NCBI GenBank assembly: GCA_024036415.1
Contig: JAMWET010007208.1
Coordinates: 776,001-840,000 of the forward strand
Length of the DNA: 64,000 nt
Direction: 5' to 3'
DNA from: Prochilodus magdalenae
Taxonomy: Eukaryota > Chordata > Actinopteri > Characiformes > Prochilodontidae
Shown here: positions 1 to 14,677 of the stretch, piece by piece
Layout: each line of letters starts with the position of its first letter
How positions within the stretch are numbered: the first letter of the stretch is position 1
Program-made: the position numbers and the translations under genes
Notes under the pieces: model-generated
Seen by the model: the letters and a program-made list of their open reading frames with translations, nothing else
What the model was told of the DNA's origin: nothing
Database searches by the model: none

Positions 1-320
1 CACTTTTAATTCCTGAGGTAAGTGGGCTGGGCTAAAATGAGTCAAGTTAACTCAGGCCTGCTGTGCTTAGGAAGACATTACTAATGTTAGTCAAAGTTAG
101 CTTGCTTGGTCCTCAGGTAAGTTGTAAACAGTATAGATATATAAAGTGTACAGTGTAGGTAGTAGAAGCAGCTTAATGTTCAGCTAAATTGCTTAGTACA
201 GATGTTCAGTATAGATAAATAAAAACAAAACAGCTGGATGTTCAAGTATACAGTTTAGAGTTAAAGTGCGGTGCACACAGTCTTGTGAGGTAGTGGGATC
301 CAGTATGCTGGGGGATCCTG
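1..320. other. left flank, no feature recognised
   Basis: AT-rich single-copy-looking sequence leading into the minisatellite. No exon, RNA gene or repeat family recognised. Confidence 0.4.
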
Positions 321-1628
321 GCTAGAAATCAGTAGCAGTCTGTAGTGGTGTAGTCGTGTTCTGGTAGCAGGGTGTAGTTATGTTCTGGTAGCAGTCTGTA
401 GTGGTGTAGTCGTGTTCTGGTAGCAGGGTGTAGTCGTGTTCTGGTAGCAGGGTGTAGTCGTGTTCTGGTAGCAGGGTGTAGTTATGTTCTGGTAGCAGTC
501 TGTAGTGGTGTACTCGTGTTCTGGTAGCATTCTTTAGTGGTGTAGTCATGTTCTGGTAGCAGTCTGTAGTGGTGTAGTCGTGTTCTGGTAGCAGGGTGTA
601 GTCGTGTTCTGGTAGCAGGGTGTAGTCGTGTTCTGGTAGCAGTCTGTAGTCGTGTTCTGGTAGCAGTCTGTAGTCGTGTTCTGGTAGCAGTCTGTAGTGG
701 TGTAGTCATGTTCTGGTAGCAGGGTGTAGTCGTGTTCTGGTAGCAGTCTGTAGTGGTGTAGTCGTGTTTCTTGGCAGCCGTCTGTGGTGGTGTAGTCGTG
801 TTCTGGCAGCAGTCTGTGGTGGTGTAGTCGTGTTCTGGCAGCAGTCTGTGGTGGTGTAGTCGTGTTCTGGTAGCAGTCTGTAGTGGTGTAGTCGTGTTCT
901 GGTAGCAGTCTGTGGTGGTGTAGTCGTGTTCTGGCAGCAGTCTGTGGTGGTGTAGTCGTGTTCTGGTAGTAGTCTGGTGGTGTAGTCGTGTTCTGGTAGC
1001 AGTCTGGTGGTGTAGTCGTGTTCTGGTAGCAGTCTGTGGTGGTGTAGTCGTGTTCTGGTAGCAGTCTGGTGGTGTAGTCGTGTTCTGGTAGCAGTCTGTG
1101 GTGGTGTAGTCGTGTTCTGGTAGCAGTCTGTAGTGGTGTAGTCGTGTTCTGGTAGCAGTCTGGTGGTGTAGTCGTGTTCTGGTAGCAGTCTGTGGTGGTG
1201 TCGTCGTGTTCTGGTAGCAGTCTGTAGTGGTGTAGTCGTGTTCTGGTAGCAGTCTGTAGTGGTGTAGTCGTGTTCTGGTAGCAGTCTGTAGTGGTGTAGT
1301 CGTGTTCTGGTAGCAGTCTGTAGTGGTGTAGTCGTGTTCTGGTAGCAGTCTGTAGTGGTGTAGTCGTGTTCTGGTAGCAGTCTGTAGTGGTGTAGTCGTG
1401 TTCTGGTAGTAGCAGTCTGTAGTGGTGTAGTCGTGTTCTGGTAGCAGTCTGTAGTCGTGTTCTGGTAGCAGTCTGTAGTGGTGTAGTCGTGTTCTGTATC
1501 AGTCTGTAGTGGTGTAGTCGTGTTCTGTATCAGTCTGTAGTGGTGTAGTCGTGTTCTGGTAGCAGTCTGTAGTGGTGTAGTCGTGTTCTGGTAGTAGCAG
1601 TCTGTAGTGGAGTAGTCGTGTTCTGGTA
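321..1628. repeat. minisatellite, 32-bp unit with shorter 22-24-bp variants
   Basis: Tandem array of a unit containing GTAGTCGTGTTCTGGTAGCA. The common form is 32 bp (ending tctgtagtgg). A 24-bp form lacking part of the spacer dominates at 420-740, and a form with tctggtgg is frequent at 960-1200. About 45 units in all. Open frames across it are by-products of the period. Confidence 0.97.
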
Positions 1629-3403
1629 GGCACTGCCGGTGTGACCAGTTTGACAGCTCTAGGGTAAAAGCTGTTCCTTAACCTGGTGGTTCTGGCTCGG
1701 ATGTTCCGGTACCTACTTTCTGGAGGGAAGAGGTTGGAACAGGGGATGGCTGGGGTGCATTGTTTTTAGTGGAACTGCAATAAAACCATCTAAAACCATC
1801 TCACCAGTACTCCACAGGCATTAGTGGTAATATTATTTTAATTATTTATTTTTCGCCATTGATCACTAATGTGGAAAAACTGGACACTGGACTTTTTTAG
1901 GTGTCATCTTGCTGTTAAATTCTAGAAAAAACTGGTTATTGTACAACAAAATTAAAAGTACAGAGCCCCCTCTGCCTTTCCACCTTCCACAAAAACAAAA
2001 ACCTACTGCTGAAACTGTCCCCTGATAATCATCCATTTTCACGCTGTACTTTCAGCATAGCAAGTTTTGCTTGACTTCATTCTGCCATTGCCTGCATACT
2101 GATATGAAATCCAGCATAGTGTTTATTTAATGTTTATAAGGGAAACAGAGCAGTGTTTCACTTCCGTTTAAAACCAGGTTGGCAGATCTCAGAGTTTTGG
2201 CATGATGCCATTTCATCCTCTTAAGTTGGAACGAAACCACATTCAAATATTTACTGTAAGAGTGATGCAGAGTGTTTTTTAAAAAACAAAGTTCTCTGAA
2301 TGTTTGGTGGAAACCTTGTTGGGCAAAGTTATGGTGTATGTACGTATGCCAGATTTTAATAGATATTATTAATTTGGTGAGTTTAATTTGTTGGAAAAAT
2401 ACAAAATGTACAGTATGTTGGATGAATTTAAGACAAACTAAAACAGCTACAGATTTATTTGGTTAAATGAAAAGGTATTCAGGCATCTTAATATGGTGTA
2501 CTGATTAATATATGATGGCAGTATTAGATAGTTTGCTTAGAAGTATGAATCTGAAGAAGGAATAAAATCTGATTGACAGCATATCATACAGTGTAATTTA
2601 ATACAAGCTAGCTGAGAAAGGTTTGCAGGGATACAGACTTTCAAGACTTACTTCACGTGAGATTGATAGGCTGACCAAACCAGTCCAGGATTTACTCTTG
2701 TCTCTCTTGCTCGATCGCTTTCTCTTTTTTCCTCTTTCTTTTTAGTCCCTTTCCATCTTCTGTCATAATGTCTGTGTTGTGAACACAGCTTATCTGAAGA
2801 CCCAAAGTTATTGGTGTGTGATGTAGTACCTTGAAGTGGTATGCAGTTTTCGTAATAGGTCTTGTGTAAGCTCCTCCAAAGTACCGTTGTTCTATAACAG
2901 GTCTTCCAGGCTGGATTGGGATTGATAGCGAAGCTATGTTAGAAGTCAGTGAGAAATAATTTTGAAGCTGTTATTTTAAGGTACAGTGTTATATAGTGTT
3001 CAGCAGATTCACAACACTTGAAGGGTCAATATGCTTCATTCATTTGTACCTTTACACCCAAGAGAGCTCTAAATCCCCAATATGCAATAGTTTTAAAGGT
3101 AGTATATGTAATAAATAGGAATGTTGTATGAACCTTAATGAGTTGTCTTCTCTGATGAGGATGTGTTAACAACTTTTCTACACAATGAGGTTAATTTTAC
3201 ACTGGTACTGTAATAAGAGAATAACCTCACTGTGTAGAGATGGAATTTAGCCTGTGGTTAAGTTGACCCTGCTTTATTGAACTACAGATGTTAAGACATC
3301 CCCAGGCCTTCCAAAAAAACAACAGCAGCAATCTTTTTTAATAACTGTGTTTTTATGTAATAAAAAAGTTTCTTTTTTGGAATGTTTTATTTCTAGGATT
3401 TTT
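1629..3403. other. upstream region, no gene recognised
   Basis: AT-rich sequence. An imperfect hairpin at about 3180-3238 pairs CTACACAATGAGGTTA with its near-complement. No coding exon could be supported, though an upstream tbrg1 non-coding exon could lie here. Confidence 0.4.
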
Positions 3404-4574
<1,171 letters not shown>

Positions 4575-4611
4575 TGCAAAGTCAAGCCTCGAGGCTGTGA
4601 TGTACCGTGAG
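4575..4611 (+). CDS. tbrg1: tbrg1 candidate 5' exon (possible start at 4600)
   Basis: A 37-base segment lies between a good acceptor (ctttcatag) and a good donor (GAG|gtaagc). In the frame that joins the next exon it reads [12 protein letters not shown], with an in-frame ATG at 4600. Either translation starts there (MYRE) or an upstream exon supplies the start. The support is splice-site quality and phase only. I recognise no homology, and the human protein has a different N-terminus. Confidence 0.4.
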
Positions 4612-7600
4612 GTAAGCCACTGTGATGGAATGATTGCAGTTTGTCAGCCAACCATGGTCATGGTCATTTACGTTTTGTATACCATGCATTATGTTTAATT
4701 TATAACCAGTTGTACGTCTGTTTGCATACATCTTTTTCATTTTGTCTCGTTTTTTAAATTGTAAAATATTGCGTCTCCCTTTTAAAAGGGTCCTAGTCAA
4801 TACAATGATTGTGTGATTTGTATCGGGACAATGGAAACTCCCCCTGAGTATCGTCCTGTTGAACAGTGTACACCATGTGAAAAGTGATTTGCACCTTGGT
4901 GTCCTGTCTGTAGAGTTCAGGCTTCAACACCTAGCATTGGCTTCAGTTTCGCGCTGTATTTCAGACACAGAAAGGGAGCAGGCGCTTCAAGAGGATTGAG
5001 AACAGAAATGGAGTCTTTGCCCTCCTGGTAAGTTTAATTTGTGCTGGGAATAAATTAGCATCTGCTCTACCATTATACTGTACAAAGTAAGGATGGTCTC
5101 CAAAGTCCAGCAGCCTCCTGCTGTTGTTGGGTTAGAGCTAAGGCATACCAGCGCAGGGTAGAGGGGGAGAGAAGTTCAGACTCCCCAAAGCTCATGTGGT
5201 TATTTACATCCAGAGTTTTTTTCTTTTTAACCACTATTGGTTTACCATTTTTGTAGTCTGTTGTCTGAATGGGTTCTTTGTTGTCAGTATGAATTGTACC
5301 CCATGTTTAAAAACCACACGTTGCACAAACTCCCTTAGTGATTGGAAACTGTCCCGTTTCACTAGAGAGACGTAAACTTCAGTGACCACAAAAAAGTCTT
5401 GAGCTTTTGCCTCATAACATGTGCGTTTAAATGTCCCCTCTTTAAGAGCAAAAACACTGCTATGCTATAAACACTGCTATATCACAGTATTTAGTGAAGG
5501 AAATGAAATACATAAGTCTCAATGTTTTACTTGGATACCATTAAGGTCTTACAAATACCATTTCTTTCCCTATTGCGACATAATCTTTAATTATCTGCCG
5601 ATACAGAGCTCCGATACCTCTGCTAACTCTAACCCAAAGCTTATAATCTTAATATCTTCTCATAATTCACTTAATATCTTATTTTACACTTCAGTAAATG
5701 GTATTTGCTTGCCATTATAGTGAAAGTAAATGTGTTTTTATTTTACAATTTCCACTGAACTCAGCAGAAAACACCAGCTGGAAAGGAATAATTCAAAATA
5801 GAAAATCAAAATAATCACTTTGAGGTTTGTTTCGCTTATTACATAAAAATAATGGTTTAATTTTACACAAATTCTTTCTAATGTCTTAAGATTACTTAAA
5901 ATGCTTTCTAGACTAGTACTAATTCTTTTGATTTGGTTGTTGTATTTAAAATAAATTTCTATAGATGGACATAATGATTTGTGAACCTGTAGCTGAAACA
6001 AAGGTAAAAAATCTTTGCTTTTATCTTAATAAAAAAAAAAAAATAATCTGAGCCAAAGATGATTACACTGTTAGTTAGAAATTACAACAGTTTGCGCCTG
6101 TGTGTGTTTGTGTGAGTTCATAGTAGATAAATCTTGAAACTGGCCACCCTGATCAGTGTGACGTGTTGGTAGAGTTAATATGGTTAAGGAAAAGTGTTAC
6201 TAAAAAGAAAACTAGAAGTGAAAAGTAATTGTAAAGTCATTTTGCTGCATGAATCATCTTTCAACAATCTACAGTTAATGTTAAAACTAAATTAAAGCTA
6301 AATTTATACTTCCTGGAAAATTAAAACGAGAGTAAAACTAATTAGTGCACTGACGCTAAACTGAAATCAGAGACAAAAAAGAAAAAAGAAATGAAAATAT
6401 AAAACTATAATACCCCTGCTGTCTGTAGCCTGTTGTTTAGCATCTCTCTTAGTTTGTGTTCTCCATCTTCATAACACAAGTCCATCATTCTGATTAGTTT
6501 GATTATGCTTAGAAATGCTTTTAACACCTCTATCACAAACTCTCACAAACTCTCACCTCCATCTTGTTCTGCTCTCCTCTGTGTCAGACTGATGAGGAGA
6601 GACAGCAGGCTTTGCAGGCGTTCTCTGCCCAGACGACCTTTTCAAGTTCAGGCTCATCTCTGCCATCTGACCCTTCCCCTCATGGCCACTCGGAGCTCAG
6701 GCCAAAAGTCAAGAAGGTTCTCCGCAAGAACCAGAATGAGAAGTACAGGCTCAAGTACCTCCGTCTACGCAAGGCTGCTCGTGCCATGATCTTCGTAAGT
6801 AGTTTTGCCAGTAGCAAAAGGTTTGAGTTCTAAATTTAATGCCGTTACAGTACCAGTCAAAAATATGGACACGTGATTGCACATTTTCATCTTTCTAAAT
6901 TTTAACCTAATTCTTAATTAGAATTATAAAACTCAGTGATGGATTACTGTCCAGAGCCAGAGGAGGATCAATGAGGGTACAAGGATTAGGAACTGGAAGA
7001 TGCAACGACTAAGTGAATGAAAAGCCCTAGAATACAGTCGTATGTAGTAATTCAAAAACCTCTGATCACATGACATGACTTGTTTTTTCCCAGGTAGAAA
7101 ACACATTTTAATTTAAGATTAGTGTTTGTTTACTAGATTTAATGTATTGGGAAAGGTGCACATTATTTATTATATTTAATTTCAGTTGGTTCCATGAGCA
7201 AATGAATATAAATTGTGCACATGCAGAAGTTAGTGTAGCCTATGTGTTAACTTACGTTGATCTAAAAATCAACACCACATGTTATTTGACCAGGTGTAGT
7301 CTGACATTTGCATATGACTGTATGTAAAAACAGCAGAATTGAAAGAATAAGAGTCCTCAGCCTATACCTTTCATTATGCCAGAAATGTGTAGAAATTAAT
7401 ATGTGGAATTTTTTGCTGCTTTTATTTTTTTATTTTGATTTCTTGTCAGAGAGCTCTTCTAAGTGGGGTTGACCGCAAAGATGTCGGGCAAAACACGACA
7501 AACCTTTTATACCATGACCTTTCTGAATTGATTGATTTTAATTTGATTTAATACTTAAACAATCAATCTTTTAGGTTCTCCCTATGTGCTCAAGACACAT

Positions 7601-10600
7601 AGATACAACAAACGGGACCCCTTTAAAAAAAAAAAAAAAAAAATTATGATAATAAGTTCCTTTCAGACTAATCAGCCAACAAAGTCTCAGCATGGGTGGA
7701 GCTTCTTCAGTCCTGTTGATAAGGTCCTGCTGCACATGAAAGCAATCTGTTTTCGAAACATAAACTTTATAGTTGATGATAAGTTTTTGAAGTGTTAATG
7801 ATGCTCAACCAAGACATTAAAGACATGATCTGAATTACTAAAGTGCTGTTAGGGATCAAGATCAAATATACTTTTGCTATCATTCTGCCCTACCTAAAAA
7901 TGAAAATTGATCCATTAATATTTCTTCTATATTGTGTCTCGAGTTGAAGTCCAAGTCACTGGTGTTCAGGTCAAGGCTGAGTCGCACTAATCAAACTAAT
8001 CATTTTCACAGTTCGGATCTCAGACAGGAGATGTGTCTAGTAGTAATTCTAGTAGTCCCGCTTATTAATGCACAAGTAAGAATTATGTGATGTGAATGAA
8101 CGTTATTGAAATATGGGGGACTGATTAAGTTGCTGTCCATAGGGGCCTTTTGTAAAGTGTTAACATAAGATGATTTAATTCTTAAATAAGCTCATTGAGT
8201 TGAGCCCTAGTGTTTATTGGCAGTTGTCTGTTGCCAGGAAAACGCAGCTCTGTGTGATGAAGTTGCCCACCTGGAGGAGAAGTTCGTACGGGCGAAAGAG
8301 GAGAGGAGGTGAGTAATGTCTTTTGGCCAGGGCGAGGTGGGTGGATGAGAAAGTACAAACATCTGTTTTCCATCACAAATTTTTCATAGGAATTGTAGAT
8401 AAGAAAGCAGATAAATTTATAGCAGATGATATCAGAACTGCAGAGTTGTTAGTCAACGAGTCGTGACATCCATCTTATATCAACTTGAGCAATAATGGAA
8501 CTACCATCATATCTGTATTGGGTAACTGTTTTCTCGAGTCTCTAAACTGCGATGTGTTAAAGTACCCAAAGACCCGCACAAACAAGTGCAGAAAATGTTG
8601 ACTCACTGACAAGGACCAGAGCACTGCGGCGAGTACCTTTTTTTCTTCCTCTTACGCTCAGAATTCAGTTCAGCCCTGCAAGTTATCTCATGAAAAGCTC
8701 TCTATCAAGTGTGATTAGTAACCACAGTACGCCGACATCTGCAGTACAAGTCTGGCCCGGAGCCCACTAAGAGAGTAAATGACGTCTAATAAAGAGTAAA
8801 TTGATCTCTCCTAAGCACTTGCCTTTAGTGGGTGGTTTGGCGATTTACCACCAACACCCCAGCACCCACCCTTCCTCTATAAGACCTCATCTGCAATCAT
8901 CCAATTATGCAATGATCTGCGATCTCCAATGAATTCCTTCATAAATTGCTTCAAAATGAATCCCTTTGAAAGGGTTGCTGTGTATATTCACAAGTTTGAC
9001 TCTAAATCCTATTAGCATACGAGAGCTGTATCATCTAATTTCACAGAGAATACAGACGTATAGGAATGGACGACAGTGATGGAATTCACGTAGTGTTCAC
9101 CTGATCTAACTTTATCATCCAGCATTCAGTTTTTATTTGTATACACTAATGTTGTTTCAAAGCAACCTCACAGAAAAGCAGTTTATGTAAAGGAAAAGAA
9201 AAACACGGGAGTACATGTACATACGTAGGAAAGGGAAACCGGGTCCAAGCCGCCTGTGAGCAAGCCTGAGGCAGCAGTGGCAAGGAAAACCTTCCTTGAG
9301 TAAGGAATAAACCTTGAGAGGAAGACAGTTTGGCAGATGCACCTTCACAGTATTTGCAGTGCGTCAAGTACTCAGCCTCAAGACCACCGCATGTCAGTTC
9401 AGCGATGTCCAGACATTCCAAACCATCATTTTTAACAAAGGTACTGATTCTGGTGCATGACCCCGCCCCCCACCCCCATAGTCATACTCCGCTTCGCATG
9501 TACACGTGTCATGCAGGCAAAAGGATGCTACAGACTACTCTTGCCATTTCGGTTGTTTCTCTGTGTGTATGTTAGGTTGGGGTAGGCTTAAGTATCTTCA
9601 TAGGAAACAAGACTTGGTCAACTGAATACCTTTCAGTCATGTATAATAAGTATAATAAATAACAAGAGCACTGTAAACACAGTTTTAGTTTCCAAATCTG
9701 GAGCGCTAACATTCCAGGTGACTATTTGGTGAACGCTGTTCAGTTTCTAAAGGCACCAGTGTTGTATCATTACTGTAAAGTCGCATTAAAGCTGCAGAAA
9801 GCCATGGTAGATAACAAGAAGTCCATATTTTTATATAAACAGATCTCAGCTAATGCTCCAGCTAATCCTCTTTAAATCCCTACCAGACAGCAGTTACTAA
9901 AATAATAAGCTGATCGATGAAACGATGGTGAGTCAACTTTGACGAGCACAGAAATGACGCATGGGTTGTAACAAACATCATTATAGATACTTTGTCTCAC
10001 AGCTTTTTTGTGCGTGCTTTGGGTGTTTCCCAGCTGCAGCATCTCTTGATTATAAAGAGAGGAAAAACTGACCTGTTTAAACGGATTTGGTGTGTTTTAG
10101 GATATGGCATTTCAAACAAATTGTTTCATGGTTGTGGCTCTACTTTCTGTTACAGCTTGTTCCAACACCACCTCTTCCATTGAAAGAAAAGAATCTTAGT
10201 TGATCAAACCTCAAACAAAGCTGTTGGTTTGTTACTTATGTCCTTAGTAAAATTATCTTGAAAATCAGAGCAAGTTATGTTATTATGTGGACATCTTGAA
10301 GATAACCAGTTTTTTGGATTTTCGGGGCTGTTTCTTATTGTTTCTCTCATAGGACTCTAGGTGTTAAAAGCTAGTAGTCCTGAGGTAAGGATGCACCAAA
10401 ATAAAACCGACACCAAACAAAATGAAACATTTGGCCAAAGGTTGAAGGCTAAATACCGAATATGTTTTATTATTTGGCCACTTTTTCACCAGTGCATAAA
10501 TTAAATCCCAGATAGCAAGTGGAGGTAGGCCACATCTGACAAAGACACTGCTGGCACACTGTTGGCACTGGCAGTCTGTGGTGGACCACCTTTGGCTCAC

Positions 10601-13600
10601 ATACTTAACACAGCCTCCTGTCCCAAAACAGATGTGGTCCACTTCTGGCACAGATACAGCAGAGTTGCCTACTTTTGGCTTGGCACATACAGTATGTGGT
10701 CCATATCTTGCTACCTGGAGTGGTCCATCCAAGTGTCATCAAACCATCTAGCAGATAAAAATGGGGAATGTGGGCCAGATTTGGTCCAGAACAATTTTGC
10801 TGTCTGGGATGTATTTTTGTCTTGGTTCTGAAGCTAGCAGCTCTTTGTTACTCTGTGTAGTTAGTTCCGTTTGACTCGAATGCTTGAAACTGAATTAAAG
10901 GTTGAAAAACGTCAGCATGCTTCGCTTGTGATTCACAGTAGAGAAATACGTTAAATGAGATATGACCCTACAGAAGCTGGCTCTTGTTTGTTTGTTTGCT
11001 TCCTCCAGTTATTCGTAATTTTTATTTATTTTTTCAGCTGAATAATTTCTGTTGCACAACATTCAGTGCATCCTTTCTATTCAATATTGCATATAATAGT
11101 ACATTTTTTTAAATATCGCTTTTGTGCTTGTTTGCTATCGAGTGTCTGCCTGAGGAGGGTGGTTTCCCATTCTGAGTCTTGGTTACTCTCAAGGTTTTTC
11201 TCTTGCTCTGAAGGAGTTTTTTTTTTTCCACTGTTGTCCTTGGCTTTCTCCCCAGGATCTTGGACCTGGGTTTTTGTAAAGCTGCTTTGGGACAACATCT
11301 GTTGTAAAAGGCGCTGTATAAATAAACATAATTTGGTTTGATTTAAATTGTCTAACTTCACATTTCACCTCCTGCAGTATTGCTAAAACGATATATTCTG
11401 CGCTCTCAGTTAGAATAGCATAACCTTGGTTGAGGTCTTAAAAGGCTGTTGTGTTGGGATCAGAGTTAAGAAAAACACGGGTCTAAAAGCTGACAGGAAG
11501 ACCACACACATTTCTGGTGTCGCTGTGTCTTCCAGGTTTTTACTGAAGACTCTACTGCAGTACCAGTCTCTGGCAGAAGGAGAGATGATTTCAACTCCCA
11601 GCAGTAGTTCTCACACCCCTGCCACCTTCAGTTCAAGTACAGCAGGGGCCACTATCATACCTGCAGTCCAAAGCCAGGGGCCTGGAGCCTCAGGCCCTGA
11701 CGATGCCTTTCTGAAGAAAGCCAAGAAAGAAAGAAAAGAACGTGGAAGGGAGAATGGAAGAGAGGAAGGTATGTAGGTCAGAGTGTGCTTGTTGCCTGAA
11801 CCTAGAGCTGGAATCGTTGTAGTGGGAGAGTGCCTGTAACATAATGTGTGAGTCACATTCCCTCAAGGGGATTGAGGTAAACAACATCTTAGATTATGCT
11901 TTGATAAAGTAATTGTTACTGCCAGAAAACCTTAGTGCATAGCTGGAACTATCTGATGGCACCATGGTCTGAAGCTAGGTTACCTCATAACATAGTAGCG
12001 TACTGGGAAAAAATCTGAAACAGTAATGGTTGTTTAAGGAGCAATGGAAGGACTTCTGGAAGAATGGGAAAGTAAAAGTGAAATAAAGTTACATAAGGGT
12101 TATGAATTAGTAAAAAGAAGAATGATTTGGTTTAGCTGGCAGGTCTGATTAAAATCATGCATCTTATATAATATTAATTTCTATTGCATTTAGAAAAGTA
12201 CTTGCTGTAATAATACAGTTTCTGTTGAATTGTAAAGACCCTACTGTAAAAATATGAACTCTGTGCTGTGTGTTTCACTGAGTTGCCATTTTACTGATTC
12301 CAGTAACAAAGAAAATGTCTAAGAAGAGGAAAGTATCAGAAAGTGGAACGCGTAGGCTGGTTCAGCCCATTCCTCTGGACTCATCTGGGAGACCAGTTTT
12401 CCCCATAATACTGGGTGGGCTAACAGTCTACAGCCTGGGTGAGGTCAGTAATCTGTAAATATATATTTTTTTTATTTAATCCATGGATGTGATTCAGTCT
12501 GCTGAATAGCGATGAACTGATGACACCTTGGTCAATAGTAATGAACACCTTATTGTGACCCAGAGCAAGGGGTCTCAAACACAAGTACCATTATTACTAT
12601 ACCACCATTTTATAACAATAGGTTTATTATGACAATATGTCTGTCAGATAATTCCAATAAAATAACTGTAACGCAGAGAGTGTTTAATAAACGTCTCGAG
12701 TTATATGGTACTCCTGTTAGACTTCCGACTAAACCGAAGTGACACTGCAGTATGTGTGGAACGTTTATCTGTTGGGAAGATTGCTGCACCTCCAATATGG
12801 CAAAACATCCAAGGCACCAGGATGACTTGTTCTGCAGCAGTGTACTGTGTTGGAGACACTGTGGTCTCCCAGCCTGAGTGATACAATAGCGACCTCCACA
12901 GACAGCGCCAGCACCCTCTTAGCACCTCTAGTACGGTCAGCCTCTGATTCCCCTTTCTCTTTAGCAAGGAAGGTACAGCTATTTAGGATTTGGGGGGGGG
13001 GGGACTGAGAAGTGTCACAGAGTGGTGACTGGTGTTGTGGTGAAAGGATGTGGTGAAAACACCCTTACTCAGTTGTTGAGTCACTTTCCTTTTGGTTTGC
13101 AGTTTAAAGGGTCAGTATTGCGTCTATAGAGAGATTTTTTTTCCAGGTTCGTGACCAGCTGACCCCTGCATGATACAAGGTGGAAAAGGCAAACATAAAA
13201 GAACGTTAATGTTACAAATTATTACCTGACTGTGAAACAAAACTGTCAGTAAGAGAAAAATGAGACGGGATGTACTAAAAACGAGAGCAGCCTACAAAGC
13301 ACAAAGCAGTGTACAATTGTTTTTTTTTTTTGTTTTTTTTTTCCTAAACGGTGAACATTAAATAAATCAGTAGTGTAACTGCTTTTCGACATTCTGTGGA
13401 CCAAATTTATTCTGGAAACTAGAAGCAGCCATATTGTTGTAGAAAAGTTCAGAGAAAAGTTCACCAACCAAAACTATCCTGCCGACAGTGCTCATATGGT
13501 TCAAACTGAGCCGTGATTAGGGTTGCCACCCGTCCCCTAAAATATGTAATCCTCCTTTATTTGGCAATGAAATGTTGCGTCCCGTATTTCCGTAAAAGTC

Positions 13601-14595
13601 ACACTTATATGAATGATCACAGACTTCCTTTTTATTACAGTTTTATCACCTGTTGTACATATAGGTGCTCATTAGGACAAATTGCTTCTATGTGTAACTA
13701 AATGTTTTATAGTACCCCTTTTCCGGCTGCTCACATAGAATAGAATAAACTTTTTTTGTTCAACCGAGGCCAGACATTTTTCTTCAGCAGTCTCTTGTAT
13801 AATGTCTACATTGTCAATTTGCCACACAATCCTTAAATAAATAGGCAAACCTTCAAAGAGGTACTCAACAAGTCTCATTGCTTTTGTTCATATGATGTAC
13901 TGCGTTCAAAATTATTCATCTACAATGCTTTTTGGCTGCTCCTCTTAATACGTTGGACGGAAGGGAAAGGCCACAGTCTTCCTGCTATTGCTGACTGCCA
14001 GTTATTTATCCAGCTGTTTTAACAATGGAAAGGTCAAAGAGCTTCCATGAGTTATTAAAATTGCAGCCAGAATAACCAGTAAAGTGATCTTTAGTTTGTA
14101 ACCCTATGTCTTTGCCACAGCTTCCCAATTATTTTCCTTTCTTTTCTTCATCAACCTTTCTTATATGAGTGGTTATCGTTTATTTAATCTTATCAGAAAC
14201 ATTATAAGTAATATAAATATTTCACTGACATTTTAAGTCATGGGAAAGCAGTATGAAAATTGATTATGAAGTGGCGTTACCTCAGGGACGCACACCTGTA
14301 TGAGTTGTGCAATGTTATTTTGTAAGTGAGGCTGAACCTTCATTCAGCTGGCCAGTATACAACCTCACCCCCAGCATATACAGGTGTGGGTTTTCCCAAG
14401 CCGTCTCCTGAGGTAACATTTCATAATCAGTTTGGATAATGCTATAGTTTAGATATATGCTATGCAAGACATTTGAAATTAAAAGGACAAAGTTTGTGAA
14501 TACCAAGTGATACTATTGAGTGATTCTAGACTGTTGCAGTGGTATTCCAGGTAGTTACTACTGCTGCTATTATATATACACGTGTGTGTGGGTAT

Positions 14596-14677
<82 letters not shown>

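Noticed and set aside
3180..3238. Short hairpin as a possible microRNA precursor
   Set aside because: The stem is only 16 base pairs with one mismatch and a loop of about 28, too short for a microRNA hairpin.
5008..5027. ATG GAG TCT TTG start for tbrg1
   Set aside because: Joining it to the exon at 6588 gives the wrong frame. The other frame of the same 63-base exon fits on both sides.
11066..11361. Overlapping 91- and 94-residue frames
   Set aside because: They coincide with a LINE-type 3' tail repeat and have no coding features.
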